A stretch of DNA of 5,387 nt from assembly GCA_017626625.1 (NCBI GenBank), contig JAGAIK010000405.1, forward strand, positions 1 through 5,387, given 5' to 3'. The notes beneath the pieces were generated by a model, which was not told where the DNA came from, searched no databases, and saw only the letters and a list, made by a program, of their open reading frames with translations. The translations under genes were made by a program, and so were the position numbers. The DNA comes from Roseburia sp. (GTDB lineage Bacteria > Bacillota > Clostridia > Lachnospirales > Lachnospiraceae). Numbering within the stretch: the first letter of the stretch is position 1; each line of letters opens with the position of its first letter. Positions 1-5,387 of the stretch are shown one piece after another.

Positions 1-40
1 GCAGTAGCGGTTGCAAGCCGTTTCCTGCCGGAATTTGTGG

Positions 41-69
41 TTGAAATCGCTATATCGGAGTGTTATAAT
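41..69 (+). promoter_or_regulatory. SigA-type promoter with extended -10
   Basis: The -35 box is TTGAAA (41-46, five of six consensus bases). A spacer of exactly 17 bases follows, then a perfect TATAAT -10 box (64-69) preceded by TG at 61-62, the extended -10 element. The expected start of transcription is near A76, giving a leader of about 66 nt before the secreted-protein gene at 142. This is the strongest promoter seen in the window. It lies inside the upstream reading-frame extension of that gene (the frame is open from base 1), which argues that this extension is not translated. Confidence 0.8.
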
Positions 70-129
70 AATGGCATTCTTATGAGGCTGAAACCAAAGG
101 CGTTTGGAACATCGGGCAGAAAAAGAAAA

Positions 130-134
130 GAGGG
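130..134 (+). promoter_or_regulatory. Ribosome-binding site of the secreted-protein gene
   Basis: GAGGG at 130-134 sits 7 nt before the ATG at 142. It selects that start over the in-frame GTG at 37, which lies upstream of the promoter, and over the in-frame ATGs at 148 and 154, which are too far from it. Confidence 0.75.
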
Positions 135-141
135 TAAACCA

Positions 142-1431
142 ATGAAAATGCTAATGAAAAAGAGAAATTATCTGTTTCTTTCGGCGCTGGTTTTTGCATT
201 CGTTCTTGTGTGCGGCGGAAAAATAACCTATGCGTCACAGGCACCGGAAGAAACTCCGGCGGTTTATAACGTTACGATTGCATTCGATAAGAATGGAGGC
301 TCAGGCTCCATGGCAGGTATTACGGTACCTTCCAATGTGCAGACAGCGCTTCCCGCCAACACCTTTACAAAGAAAGGGTATGAGTTTAACGGCTGGAACA
401 CACAGGCGAACGGCAAGGGGACAGGCTATGCGGACAAGGCGGATGTGACGGGACTTGCGACCGAGGAGAACAACGGTAGCACCGTCACCTTATATGCCCA
501 GTGGCAGTTGACGGCGCCTAAGATTAAGACGACAAAGTCCAAGACGCCTTACTGCATTAAGATTACCTATGCGAAGGGAACTTCCGTTTCCGGCTATGAA
601 ATCCAGTATTCTACCAGCAAAAGCTTTGCGAAAAAGAAAACAACAACGTTAAAGGCATTAAAAAATTCTACCAGTGCAGAGCTTTCCAGAGTCGTTCCGA
701 ATAAGAAATATTATGTCAGAATGCGCAGCTATAAAAAAGCGGGCAGCGGTATGGATTACAGCGCATGGAGCAAAACAACGTCGGTAAAGGTGAAAAACGG
801 CAAGACAATTATGAATCTCTCCAAATGCGATACCGTCGTTGAGGCAGATATTAAATTAAACGGCTCCGGTACAGGTTACCATGCCAAAATCGTGATGGGA
901 AACCAGACCTCTGCCGTATCTTTCGGTCTGCAGTTTGATGATTATGCAGAGGCTCCTTATACCCACCAGACCATGGCACTGGTTGAGAATATCGCCTCCA
1001 ATTCTGCCGGAGGTCAGACCTATATCCGGTTGGGTAAACCATTGAAAAGGAATAAGACCTATCACCTGATGATGGCATCTGACGGAAAGAACAGGATTGA
1101 CCTATATCTGGACTATAAGAAAATCGGTAGCGTGAACTCTGACGTGGCACGCACATCTAATTTCGTCAGAGTTGAGGGCTGCGCCAGACTGACCGGGGAT
1201 AAGGTGGATGCTCAGTTTTCACATGTCAGATATAAAATCTCACGTAATTCACCGGTAAGAGTGCTCGGAGATGATTTGAAGTGGAAACAGATAAAGTTAA
1301 ACAAAGGATTGGCATACAAATATGACAAGAGCACCGGAATTATTCGTATCTATGGTACTGAGGTAGGCGTAAACGGTGACTGGGACAGCGATTATGAAGG
1401 TGTGTCAGAAATTCTTCAGTTTGAATATTAA
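142..1431 (+). CDS. Secreted protein with InlB B-type repeat, Fn3-like domain and lectin/LamG-like C-terminal region
   Basis: This is a 429-residue exported protein of unknown specific function. Residues 1-31 form a signal peptide: a basic start (MKMLMKKRNY), a hydrophobic core at about 10-24, and likely cleavage after TYA (29-31). Residues 43-122 look like a Listeria-Bacteroides (Flg_new/InlB B) repeat, with FDKNGGSGSM, KKGYEFNGWNTQANGKG and the closing TLYAQW. Residues 125-217 resemble the fibronectin III-like domain common in Clostridia surface proteins, with VSGYEIQYSTSKSF and KKYYVRMRSYKKAGSG. Residues 230-365 are probably a beta-sandwich of LamG/concanavalin type; the segment NKTYHLMMASDGKNRIDLYL followed by DYKKIGSV is typical, but this is inferred from pattern. 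There is no LPXTG motif, C-terminal membrane helix or obvious cell-wall-binding repeat, so it is either released or held non-covalently. A role in binding surface glycan or host sugar is possible but unproven. It has its own promoter and need not belong to the export operon downstream. Confidence 0.88.
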   Translation: MKMLMKKRNYLFLSALVFAFVLVCGGKITYASQAPEETPAVYNVTIAFDKNGGSGSMAGITVPSNVQTALPANTFTKKGYEFNGWNTQANGKGTGYADKADVTGLATEENNGSTVTLYAQWQLTAPKIKTTKSKTPYCIKITYAKGTSVSGYEIQYSTSKSFAKKKTTTLKALKNSTSAELSRVVPNKKYYVRMRSYKKAGSGMDYSAWSKTTSVKVKNGKTIMNLSKCDTVVEADIKLNGSGTGYHAKIVMGNQTSAVSFGLQFDDYAEAPYTHQTMALVENIASNSAGGQTYIRLGKPLKRNKTYHLMMASDGKNRIDLYLDYKKIGSVNSDVARTSNFVRVEGCARLTGDKVDAQFSHVRYKISRNSPVRVLGDDLKWKQIKLNKGLAYKYDKSTGIIRIYGTEVGVNGDWDSDYEGVSEILQFEY

Positions 1432-1479
1432 AAATGCCGGTGAAAAGGCTTTTGGTTTAACAGCATGAGAAATATTGAG

Positions 1480-1508
1480 GGGAAGTCGGCCCTTTGGACT
1501 GACTTCCC
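1480..1508 (+). other. Perfect 8-bp stem-loop upstream of the permease gene
   Basis: GGGAAGTC (1480-1487) is perfectly complementary to GACTTCCC (1501-1508), around a 13-nt loop; G1479 and T1509 could add a wobble pair. The hairpin lies 48 nt after the stop of the secreted-protein gene and 19 nt before the ribosome-binding site of the permease gene. It is followed on the + strand by TAAAAAATATA and on the - strand by CTCAATATT, so neither strand has the T-tract of a normal intrinsic terminator. It may be an mRNA-stabilising or processing structure, or a weak attenuator. Confidence 0.45.
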
Positions 1509-1527
1509 TAAAAAATATAGAAATTAT

Positions 1528-1535
1528 GAGGAAAG
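1528..1535 (+). promoter_or_regulatory. Ribosome-binding site of the permease gene
   Basis: GAGGAAAG at 1528-1535, with core GAGGA ending 8 nt before ATG 1541, fixes that start. The in-frame ATG at 1526 has only A/T-rich sequence before it. The in-frame ATG at 1475-region would translate through the hairpin at 1480-1508. Confidence 0.7.
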
Positions 1536-1540
1536 ACGAA

Positions 1541-2386
1541 ATGATTATTAGTGCCACAAAAAAAGAAAAGACACCTGCCGCAATAAGCATTATAAAAGAT
1601 ATCGCCGGCAATCTGAGGCTGATACAGGAGCTTTCGAAGAATGATTTGAAAAAGAGATTTGCAGATTCCTATTTTGGCATTCTCTGGGCGTTTGTCAGTC
1701 CGATTATCACGATATGCGTCTATTGGTTTATCTTTACGGTGGGGCTGCGGGGGCAGGGCGACGATGTGAACGGATATCCCTTTGTGTTGTGGCTGATATC
1801 CGGTCTGATACCGTGGTTTTTGTTTTCTGATATTTTAAACACTGGCACCAATGTTCTGTTGGAGTATGCTTATCTTGTAAAAAAAATCGTATTTAATATC
1901 AGTATTCTTCCCATCGTAAAAGTTGTGACAGCTACTGTGATTCATCTGATACTGTTATTGTTTACACTGTTGATTTTTGCGGGAACATGTCATTTCCCGG
2001 ATGTTTATATGCTTCAGATACCGTATTATATGGTGGCGCTCTGGATTTTTTCCGCCGCCTGCATTTTCATGACCAGTGCGGTGGTTCTTTTCTTCCGTGA
2101 CTTAGGGCAGATTGTAAACATCTTTTTGCAGGTGTTTATCTGGATTACGCCGATTATGTGGCAGGATTCCCTGGTTGCGGACAGGTATCCGATGCTGATT
2201 GGAATTTTGCGGCTGAATCCCATGTACTATATTGTAAAGGGATACCGTGACGCCATGATAAATCATGTGTGGTTCTGGGAAGATATGGGGCTGACCATAT
2301 ATTTCTGGGTTGCGACAATCCTGCTGTTTATTTTAGGCAGTACGGTATTTGTCAGATTAAAACCGCATTTTTCAGATGTAATTTAA
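1541..2386 (+). CDS. wzm: ABC-2 type polysaccharide export permease (Wzm/TagG family)
   Basis: This is the integral membrane subunit of an ABC exporter that moves a lipid-linked polysaccharide from the cytoplasm across the plasma membrane; it works as a dimer with the ATPase encoded next. At 281 residues it is close to the usual length of the family (about 260-280). The amphipathic N-terminal segment with NDLKKRFADSYFGILW (34-49) is the hallmark that leads into the first helix. About six membrane segments can be seen, near 48-67, 80-98, 122-147, 163-183, 189-206 and 252-271. Other family landmarks are GLIPWFLFSD (88-97), FFRDLGQI (184-191), ITPIMW (202-207) and NPMYYIVKGYRDAM (226-239). The Gram-positive teichoic acid permease TagG belongs to the same superfamily, so the permease alone does not tell O-antigen-like glycan from teichoic acid. 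The Wzt-type partner favours the former. The symbol is assigned at family level. Confidence 0.92.
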   Translation: MIISATKKEKTPAAISIIKDIAGNLRLIQELSKNDLKKRFADSYFGILWAFVSPIITICVYWFIFTVGLRGQGDDVNGYPFVLWLISGLIPWFLFSDILNTGTNVLLEYAYLVKKIVFNISILPIVKVVTATVIHLILLLFTLLIFAGTCHFPDVYMLQIPYYMVALWIFSAACIFMTSAVVLFFRDLGQIVNIFLQVFIWITPIMWQDSLVADRYPMLIGILRLNPMYYIVKGYRDAMINHVWFWEDMGLTIYFWVATILLFILGSTVFVRLKPHFSDVI

Positions 2387-2430
2387 GAAAAACATTAGGA
2401 AACCGTTGATAAGGAATGACAGAAAGAAGT

Positions 2431-2457
2431 GCAGCTTGGAAAAAACGGCAAAGCTGC
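2431..2457 (+). other. 7-bp stem-loop abutting the wzt ribosome-binding site
   Basis: GCAGCTT (2431-2437) pairs perfectly with AAGCTGC (2451-2457) around a 13-nt, A-rich loop; T2430 and G2458 could add a wobble pair. The 3' arm ends immediately before the GGAGAG Shine-Dalgarno site at 2458, so folding could expose, limit or stack on the ribosome site. There is no T-tract, so it is not a terminator. The function is inferred from position only. Confidence 0.4.
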
Positions 2458-2463
2458 GGAGAG
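2458..2463 (+). promoter_or_regulatory. Ribosome-binding site of the Wzt gene
   Basis: GGAGAG at 2458-2463 lies 7 nt before ATG 2471. It favours this start over the in-frame GTG at 2429, which has only a poor AGAAAG before it and would encode 14 extra residues unlike the start of Wzt proteins. Confidence 0.75.
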
Positions 2464-2470
2464 ATTTTCG

Positions 2471-3751
2471 ATGAGTGAATATGCAATAAGTGTGGAACAT
2501 ATTTCCAAAAAATATAAACTGTACCGCGGCAAGGCAGACCGTCTGAAGGATGCCCTGCATTTGACGCACAAAAAAAATTACGAGGAATTTTATGCCCTCT
2601 CGGATGTGAATTTTACAGTGAAAAAAGGGGAAACCGTAGGATTGATTGGAACCAACGGCGCCGGAAAGTCAACGCTTTTGAAGCTGCTTACCGGAGTGCT
2701 GACCCCCAGTGAGGGACAGATTGAGGTAAACGGCAAGGTTTCGGCGCTTTTGGAATTAGGAGCGGGCTTTAACGGAGAATATACCGGGTTGGAAAATATT
2801 TATTTTAACGGAACCTTAATGGGCTACACCAGGGAACAGATGGAAAAGAAGGTGCCGGAAATCATCGCTTTTGCAGGAATTGGAGATTATATCTACCAGC
2901 CGGTGAAAAATTATTCCAGCGGAATGTTCGCAAGGCTTGCCTTTGCCCTTGCCATCAATGTGGAGCCGGATATCCTCGTGGTGGATGAGGCGTTAAGCGT
3001 GGGAGATATTTATTTTCAATCCCGCTGTTTCAAAAAAATGGACGATATCAAACGGAACGGAACTACGATTCTGCTGGTTACCCACGATATGAGCAGCGTG
3101 ATAAAGTATTGTGATAAGGTTGTCCTGTTAAATCACGGGAAGGTGGTAAAAGAGGGCAGCCCGAAGCAGATGGTGGATATCTATAAGAAGATTCTGGTAA
3201 ACCAGTACGATGAGAAAGAGGAAGAAGGGGGAGGCAATACCCCGCTTTCGGTGGAAGAGGGAAGCTGGATGTCCCAGTTGTCGCTAAATGATGAGAATGT
3301 GATTTACGGCAGCGGAAAAGCCAGAATTGTGGACTTCGGCTTTTTTGATGAAAACGGCAGGATTACCGGAATGGTGATGAAAAAGAGCATATTCAGCTTT
3401 AAGGTCCGGGTTGAATTTTTTGAGGACATTGAATATCCTATTTTTACTTACACCATAAAAAATGCAAAGGGAGCGGAGATTACAGGTACCAACACCATGT
3501 TTGAAAAGGTGGACTTCCCGCTGGCAAAAAAAGGGGAGCAGTATATCGTAACCTTTACGCAGAAAGCGCTGCTTCAGGGCGGGGATTATCTGGTGTCCTT
3601 CGGCTGTACCGGCTATGAGGACGGCAAGTTTACCGTATATGACAGACACTATGACGTGGCAAACCTTACCATTGTTGCGGAACAGAATACGGTGGGAACT
3701 TTCGATATGGATTCAAGCGTAACCGTAGAAAGGGTAGAGCAGGATGGATGA
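2471..3751 (+). CDS. wzt: ABC exporter ATPase with C-terminal glycan-binding domain (Wzt family)
   Basis: This is the nucleotide-binding subunit that powers polysaccharide export with the permease upstream. It has 426 residues, against roughly 250 for short-form ATPases such as KpsT. The ATPase domain covers about 1-245. Its motifs are Walker A GTNGAGKST (60-68, Lys66), the Wzt-type segment LLELGAGFNGEYTG (93-106) where a Q-loop is expected, signature YSSGM (148-152), Walker B ILVVDE (168-173, catalytic Glu173), D-loop ALSVGD (174-179) and the H-switch His205 in VTHD. An acidic, glycine-rich linker (about 247-270) leads into a beta-rich domain at about 278-410. That domain has the Wzt_C hallmarks YGSGKARIVDFGF (279-291), ITGTNT (337-342) and LLQGGDYLVSFG (367-378). 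In E. coli O9a this domain binds the capped non-reducing end of the glycan and ties export to termination. Its presence here suggests a terminally modified substrate. The stop overlaps the next gene by 8 nt. Confidence 0.94.
   Translation: MSEYAISVEHISKKYKLYRGKADRLKDALHLTHKKNYEEFYALSDVNFTVKKGETVGLIGTNGAGKSTLLKLLTGVLTPSEGQIEVNGKVSALLELGAGFNGEYTGLENIYFNGTLMGYTREQMEKKVPEIIAFAGIGDYIYQPVKNYSSGMFARLAFALAINVEPDILVVDEALSVGDIYFQSRCFKKMDDIKRNGTTILLVTHDMSSVIKYCDKVVLLNHGKVVKEGSPKQMVDIYKKILVNQYDEKEEEGGGNTPLSVEEGSWMSQLSLNDENVIYGSGKARIVDFGFFDENGRITGMVMKKSIFSFKVRVEFFEDIEYPIFTYTIKNAKGAEITGTNTMFEKVDFPLAKKGEQYIVTFTQKALLQGGDYLVSFGCTGYEDGKFTVYDRHYDVANLTIVAEQNTVGTFDMDSSVTVERVEQDG
3729..3734 (+). promoter_or_regulatory. 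Ribosome-binding site of the methyltransferase-kinase gene
   Basis: AAAGGG at 3729-3734 lies inside the last codons of wzt and 9 nt before ATG 3744. It supports that start and translational coupling. A second in-frame ATG at 3756 is possible, using AGGA at 3741-3744. The ATG at 3748 that overlaps the wzt stop as ATGA is in another frame, which closes within about 70 bases. Confidence 0.6.
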
Positions 3752-5387
3752 AACGATGGAAAATAAGCTCCTTCATGCGGTGCAGAATGAAGCGGAGAGA
3801 GAAAACTGCCTGCTGAGGGAAAATTCCTGGCAGGTGCTTTATCAGTTGTCGGATATCCGTGAGAATATTCTGGAATGGTATGATTTTGCCCCGCAGGCAT
3901 CCCTTCTTGAAATCGGGGCGGAGTGCGGCGCTCTTACGGGGCTTTTTTGCAGAAAGGTACGTCGTGTAGTGGCGGTGGAGGCAGAGGAGCAGAAGGCTGC
4001 GGTGAATCGGGCACGAAATGCGTCATACGATAACCTTACGGTGGAAACAGGAAATTTCTGCCAAATGAAACTAAAGGAAAAATTTGATTACGTGACGCTC
4101 ATCGGCACATGGGAGCCCTCTGACGGGGATTCGGAGAACCCTTACTTAGATACGCTCAAAAAGGTCAGGGAATGTCTGAAGCCGGGAGGAAAGCTGCTTC
4201 TTGCCACGGAAAACAGGTACGGGCTGAAATATTTTGCAGGGGCGCCGGAGGAGCATACCGGCAGATGCTTTGACGGCCTGGAAAATTATGTGAGCGCCGG
4301 AAATATAAGGACTTTTTCTCATAAGACACTTCAAAAAATGCTGCGGGAGGCAGGTTTTTCCGACAGCGAATTTTATTATCCCTTACCGGACTATAAGCTT
4401 CCCTCGGAGATTTATTCCGATAAGAATTTACCCTCTTTCGGGAGTATCCGCTATGCAACGGTGTCGTATGACCGTGACCGTTACGAGCTGTTAGACGAGA
4501 GACTCGCCTTTGATGCAATCTGTGAGGACGGAATGTTCGGCGACTTCGCCAATGCCTTTCTTGTCATCAGCAGTTGCGGACAGCAGAATGAGGGAGAGCA
4601 TATTTCCGGCAGGGAAGACGGACAGCCGTCAGCGCAGCCTGGCGTTTCAAAAAATGTCCTGTATGCGAAATACAACAGGCTGAGAGCACCGGAATTTCAG
4701 ATTAGCACAAAGATTATCGCCGGGGAAGACGGCAGTATGTGGGTGGAAAAGGCTGCGCTGCGTCCGGAGGCAAAGCGGCATATAGAGGAGCTTTCCGAAA
4801 ACCGGAGGAAGCTTGCAGAGGCGGTTCCGCAGGAAAAGGACAAAGCCGCAGGTATTCCGGCGCCGATTCCGATGCTGCGTAACAGGGACGGGCTGGCGGT
4901 GTTTCCCTATGTTGAGGGAGTAAGCCTTGCGAAGGAAGTGACGAAGCTTCTGGGAAAACGAGAAGCGTTTCTGCAGGCGCTTCATGGGGCAGTGGACAGC
5001 ATTTACGGCACATATTTAAAAACGCCGGAGCTGTTGGCAAATTTTAAAATGACCGAAGAATTTGAGCGCATTTTCGGCGCGGCAGATGAGGAAGAGGCGG
5101 CAGTTTTAACGGGCATGAAATCACTGGCGGTTTCTAACATTGACAGCATTTTGAGCAATTTTGTGCGGCTGCCGGATGGAGCGTTAGTCTGCCTGGATTA
5201 TGAATGGGTATTTACCTTCCCCATACCGGTGGAATATCTCATCTATCGCACGGTATATTATTATTACAGTGAAAATATTCATTATATCGGAATCGGCGAG
5301 GCGGAGCTTTTTGCGGAGTTTGGATTGAATGCGGAGAAAGTGAAGCTCTTCCGGCGGATGGACGACGATTTCCAGCAATATGTTCAC
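3744..5387 (+). CDS. Class I SAM methyltransferase fused to a kinase-like domain (WbdD-like architecture), partial at 3' end
   Basis: The frame is open for 548 codons and runs off the window, so the C-terminus is unknown. Residues about 30-215 form a Rossmann methyltransferase: motif I LLEIGAECGALTG (54-66), acidic ribose-binding residue Glu79 in VAVEAE, FDYVTLIG (114-121), and LKPGGKLLLATENRYGLKYF (145-164). The continuation into DYKLPSEIYSDKNLP (216-230) is a pattern I recall from large Clostridia methyltransferases beside polysaccharide genes. A polar linker (about 278-303) follows. Residues about 305-510 look like a divergent kinase: candidate ATP-binding Lys336 in WVEK, hinge-like AVFPYVEGVSL (385-395), catalytic-loop-like NIDSILSNF (465-473), and LDYEW (484-488) in the place of DFG. 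The spacings Asp467-Asn472 and Asn472-Asp485 equal those of PKA (Asp166, Asn171, Asp184). E. coli WbdD, which caps O9a polymannose with a phosphomethyl group, has the same domain order and genomic position. The inferred role is cytoplasmic modification of the growing end of the exported glycan. The methyltransferase call is strong; the kinase call is tentative, and a pseudokinase is possible. Confidence 0.85.
   Translation, partial: MDETMENKLLHAVQNEAERENCLLRENSWQVLYQLSDIRENILEWYDFAPQASLLEIGAECGALTGLFCRKVRRVVAVEAEEQKAAVNRARNASYDNLTVETGNFCQMKLKEKFDYVTLIGTWEPSDGDSENPYLDTLKKVRECLKPGGKLLLATENRYGLKYFAGAPEEHTGRCFDGLENYVSAGNIRTFSHKTLQKMLREAGFSDSEFYYPLPDYKLPSEIYSDKNLPSFGSIRYATVSYDRDRYELLDERLAFDAICEDGMFGDFANAFLVISSCGQQNEGEHISGREDGQPSAQPGVSKNVLYAKYNRLRAPEFQISTKIIAGEDGSMWVEKAALRPEAKRHIEELSENRRKLAEAVPQEKDKAAGIPAPIPMLRNRDGLAVFPYVEGVSLAKEVTKLLGKREAFLQALHGAVDSIYGTYLKTPELLANFKMTEEFERIFGAADEEEAAVLTGMKSLAVSNIDSILSNFVRLPDGALVCLDYEWVFTFPIPVEYLIYRTVYYYYSENIHYIGIGEAELFAEFGLNAEKVKLFRRMDDDFQQYVH

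Noticed and set aside
1..40. Possible tail of an upstream gene, or a terminator hairpin (CGGTT/AGCCG around 8-20).
   Set aside because: The stem is 5 bp with a wobble pair and no real T-tract. The short open stretch in frame 3 ending TGA at 42-44 is too short to judge.
230..448. Plus-strand 72-codon frame overlapping the secreted-protein gene.
   Set aside because: It is Arg-rich out-of-frame translation across the signal peptide end and B-type repeat.
851..1156. Minus-strand open frames inside the secreted-protein gene.
   Set aside because: They lie wholly within a well-supported coding region and show no domain pattern and no convincing ribosome site.
1436..1453. GCC...GGCTTTT resembling a terminator just after the secreted-protein stop.
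   Set aside because: The stem is only 3 bp and the T-run only four bases, too weak to call.
96..1455. Short similarity between the two leaders: AAAGGCGTTTGG at 96-107 and AAAGGCTTTTGG at 1444-1455.
   Set aside because: An 11 of 12 match in A/T/G-rich sequence is within chance, and the surrounding bases align only loosely.
1494..1521. Possible promoter for the permease gene: TTGGAC (1494-1499), 16 bases, TATAGA (1516-1521).
   Set aside because: Both boxes are poor, and the predicted start would fall at the Shine-Dalgarno site, leaving almost no leader.
3284..3649. Minus-strand frame of 121 codons within the Wzt C-terminal domain.
   Set aside because: The plus strand encodes a recognisable Wzt_C domain in frame with the ATPase. 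The minus frame has no recognisable features.
3649..5387. A run of minus-strand reading frames of 60-120 codons (3649-3900, 4146-4334, 4165-4518, 4481-4675, 4647-4985, 4714-5040, 5184-5387).
   Set aside because: They are shadows of the single long plus-strand gene from 3744. Their proteins are Pro/Arg/Ser-rich with no recognisable domain and they overlap one another. The plus-strand frame gives clear methyltransferase and kinase-like motifs.

Overview
The window reads as a low-to-mid GC Gram-positive chromosome, most likely a gut Clostridia/Lachnospiraceae-type bacterium. The signs are strong GA-rich Shine-Dalgarno sites, a consensus SigA promoter, a secreted protein built from a Listeria-Bacteroides (InlB B-type) repeat plus a fibronectin III-like domain, and the general style of the proteins. 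The taxon is an inference, because no rRNA or marker gene is present. All four genes lie on the + strand and fill almost the whole window.

Layout: (1) 1-141 is a promoter and leader region, with an extended -10 promoter at 41-69. (2) 142-1431 encodes a secreted, unanchored multidomain protein. (3) 1432-1540 is a spacer with a perfect 8-bp hairpin. (4) 1541-2386 encodes a Wzm/TagG-type ABC-2 polysaccharide export permease. (5) 2387-2470 is a spacer with a 7-bp hairpin that abuts the next ribosome-binding site. (6) 2471-3751 encodes the partner ATPase, Wzt, with the long C-terminal carbohydrate-binding extension. (7) 3744-5387, overlapping the end of the ATPase gene and running off the window, encodes a large protein with an N-terminal class I SAM-dependent methyltransferase domain followed by a divergent protein-kinase-like domain.

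Genes 2-4 form a coherent unit. The permease and ATPase would export a finished glycan across the cytoplasmic membrane. The carbohydrate-binding domain of Wzt is known in Gram-negative O-antigen systems to read a modified non-reducing end. A methyltransferase-kinase protein next to it is exactly what the E. coli O9a/O8 WbdD chain terminator is. The order permease - Wzt - methyltransferase/kinase matches E. coli O9a. The main hypothesis is that this organism, probably lacking LPS, uses an analogous system in which a methyl or phospho-methyl cap on a surface polysaccharide sets chain length and licenses export. The evidence is domain architecture and motif spacing only; neither the activity nor the substrate can be read from the sequence.

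No tRNA, rRNA, CRISPR array, insertion sequence or convincing Rho-independent terminator was seen. No gap between genes exceeds 300 bases.
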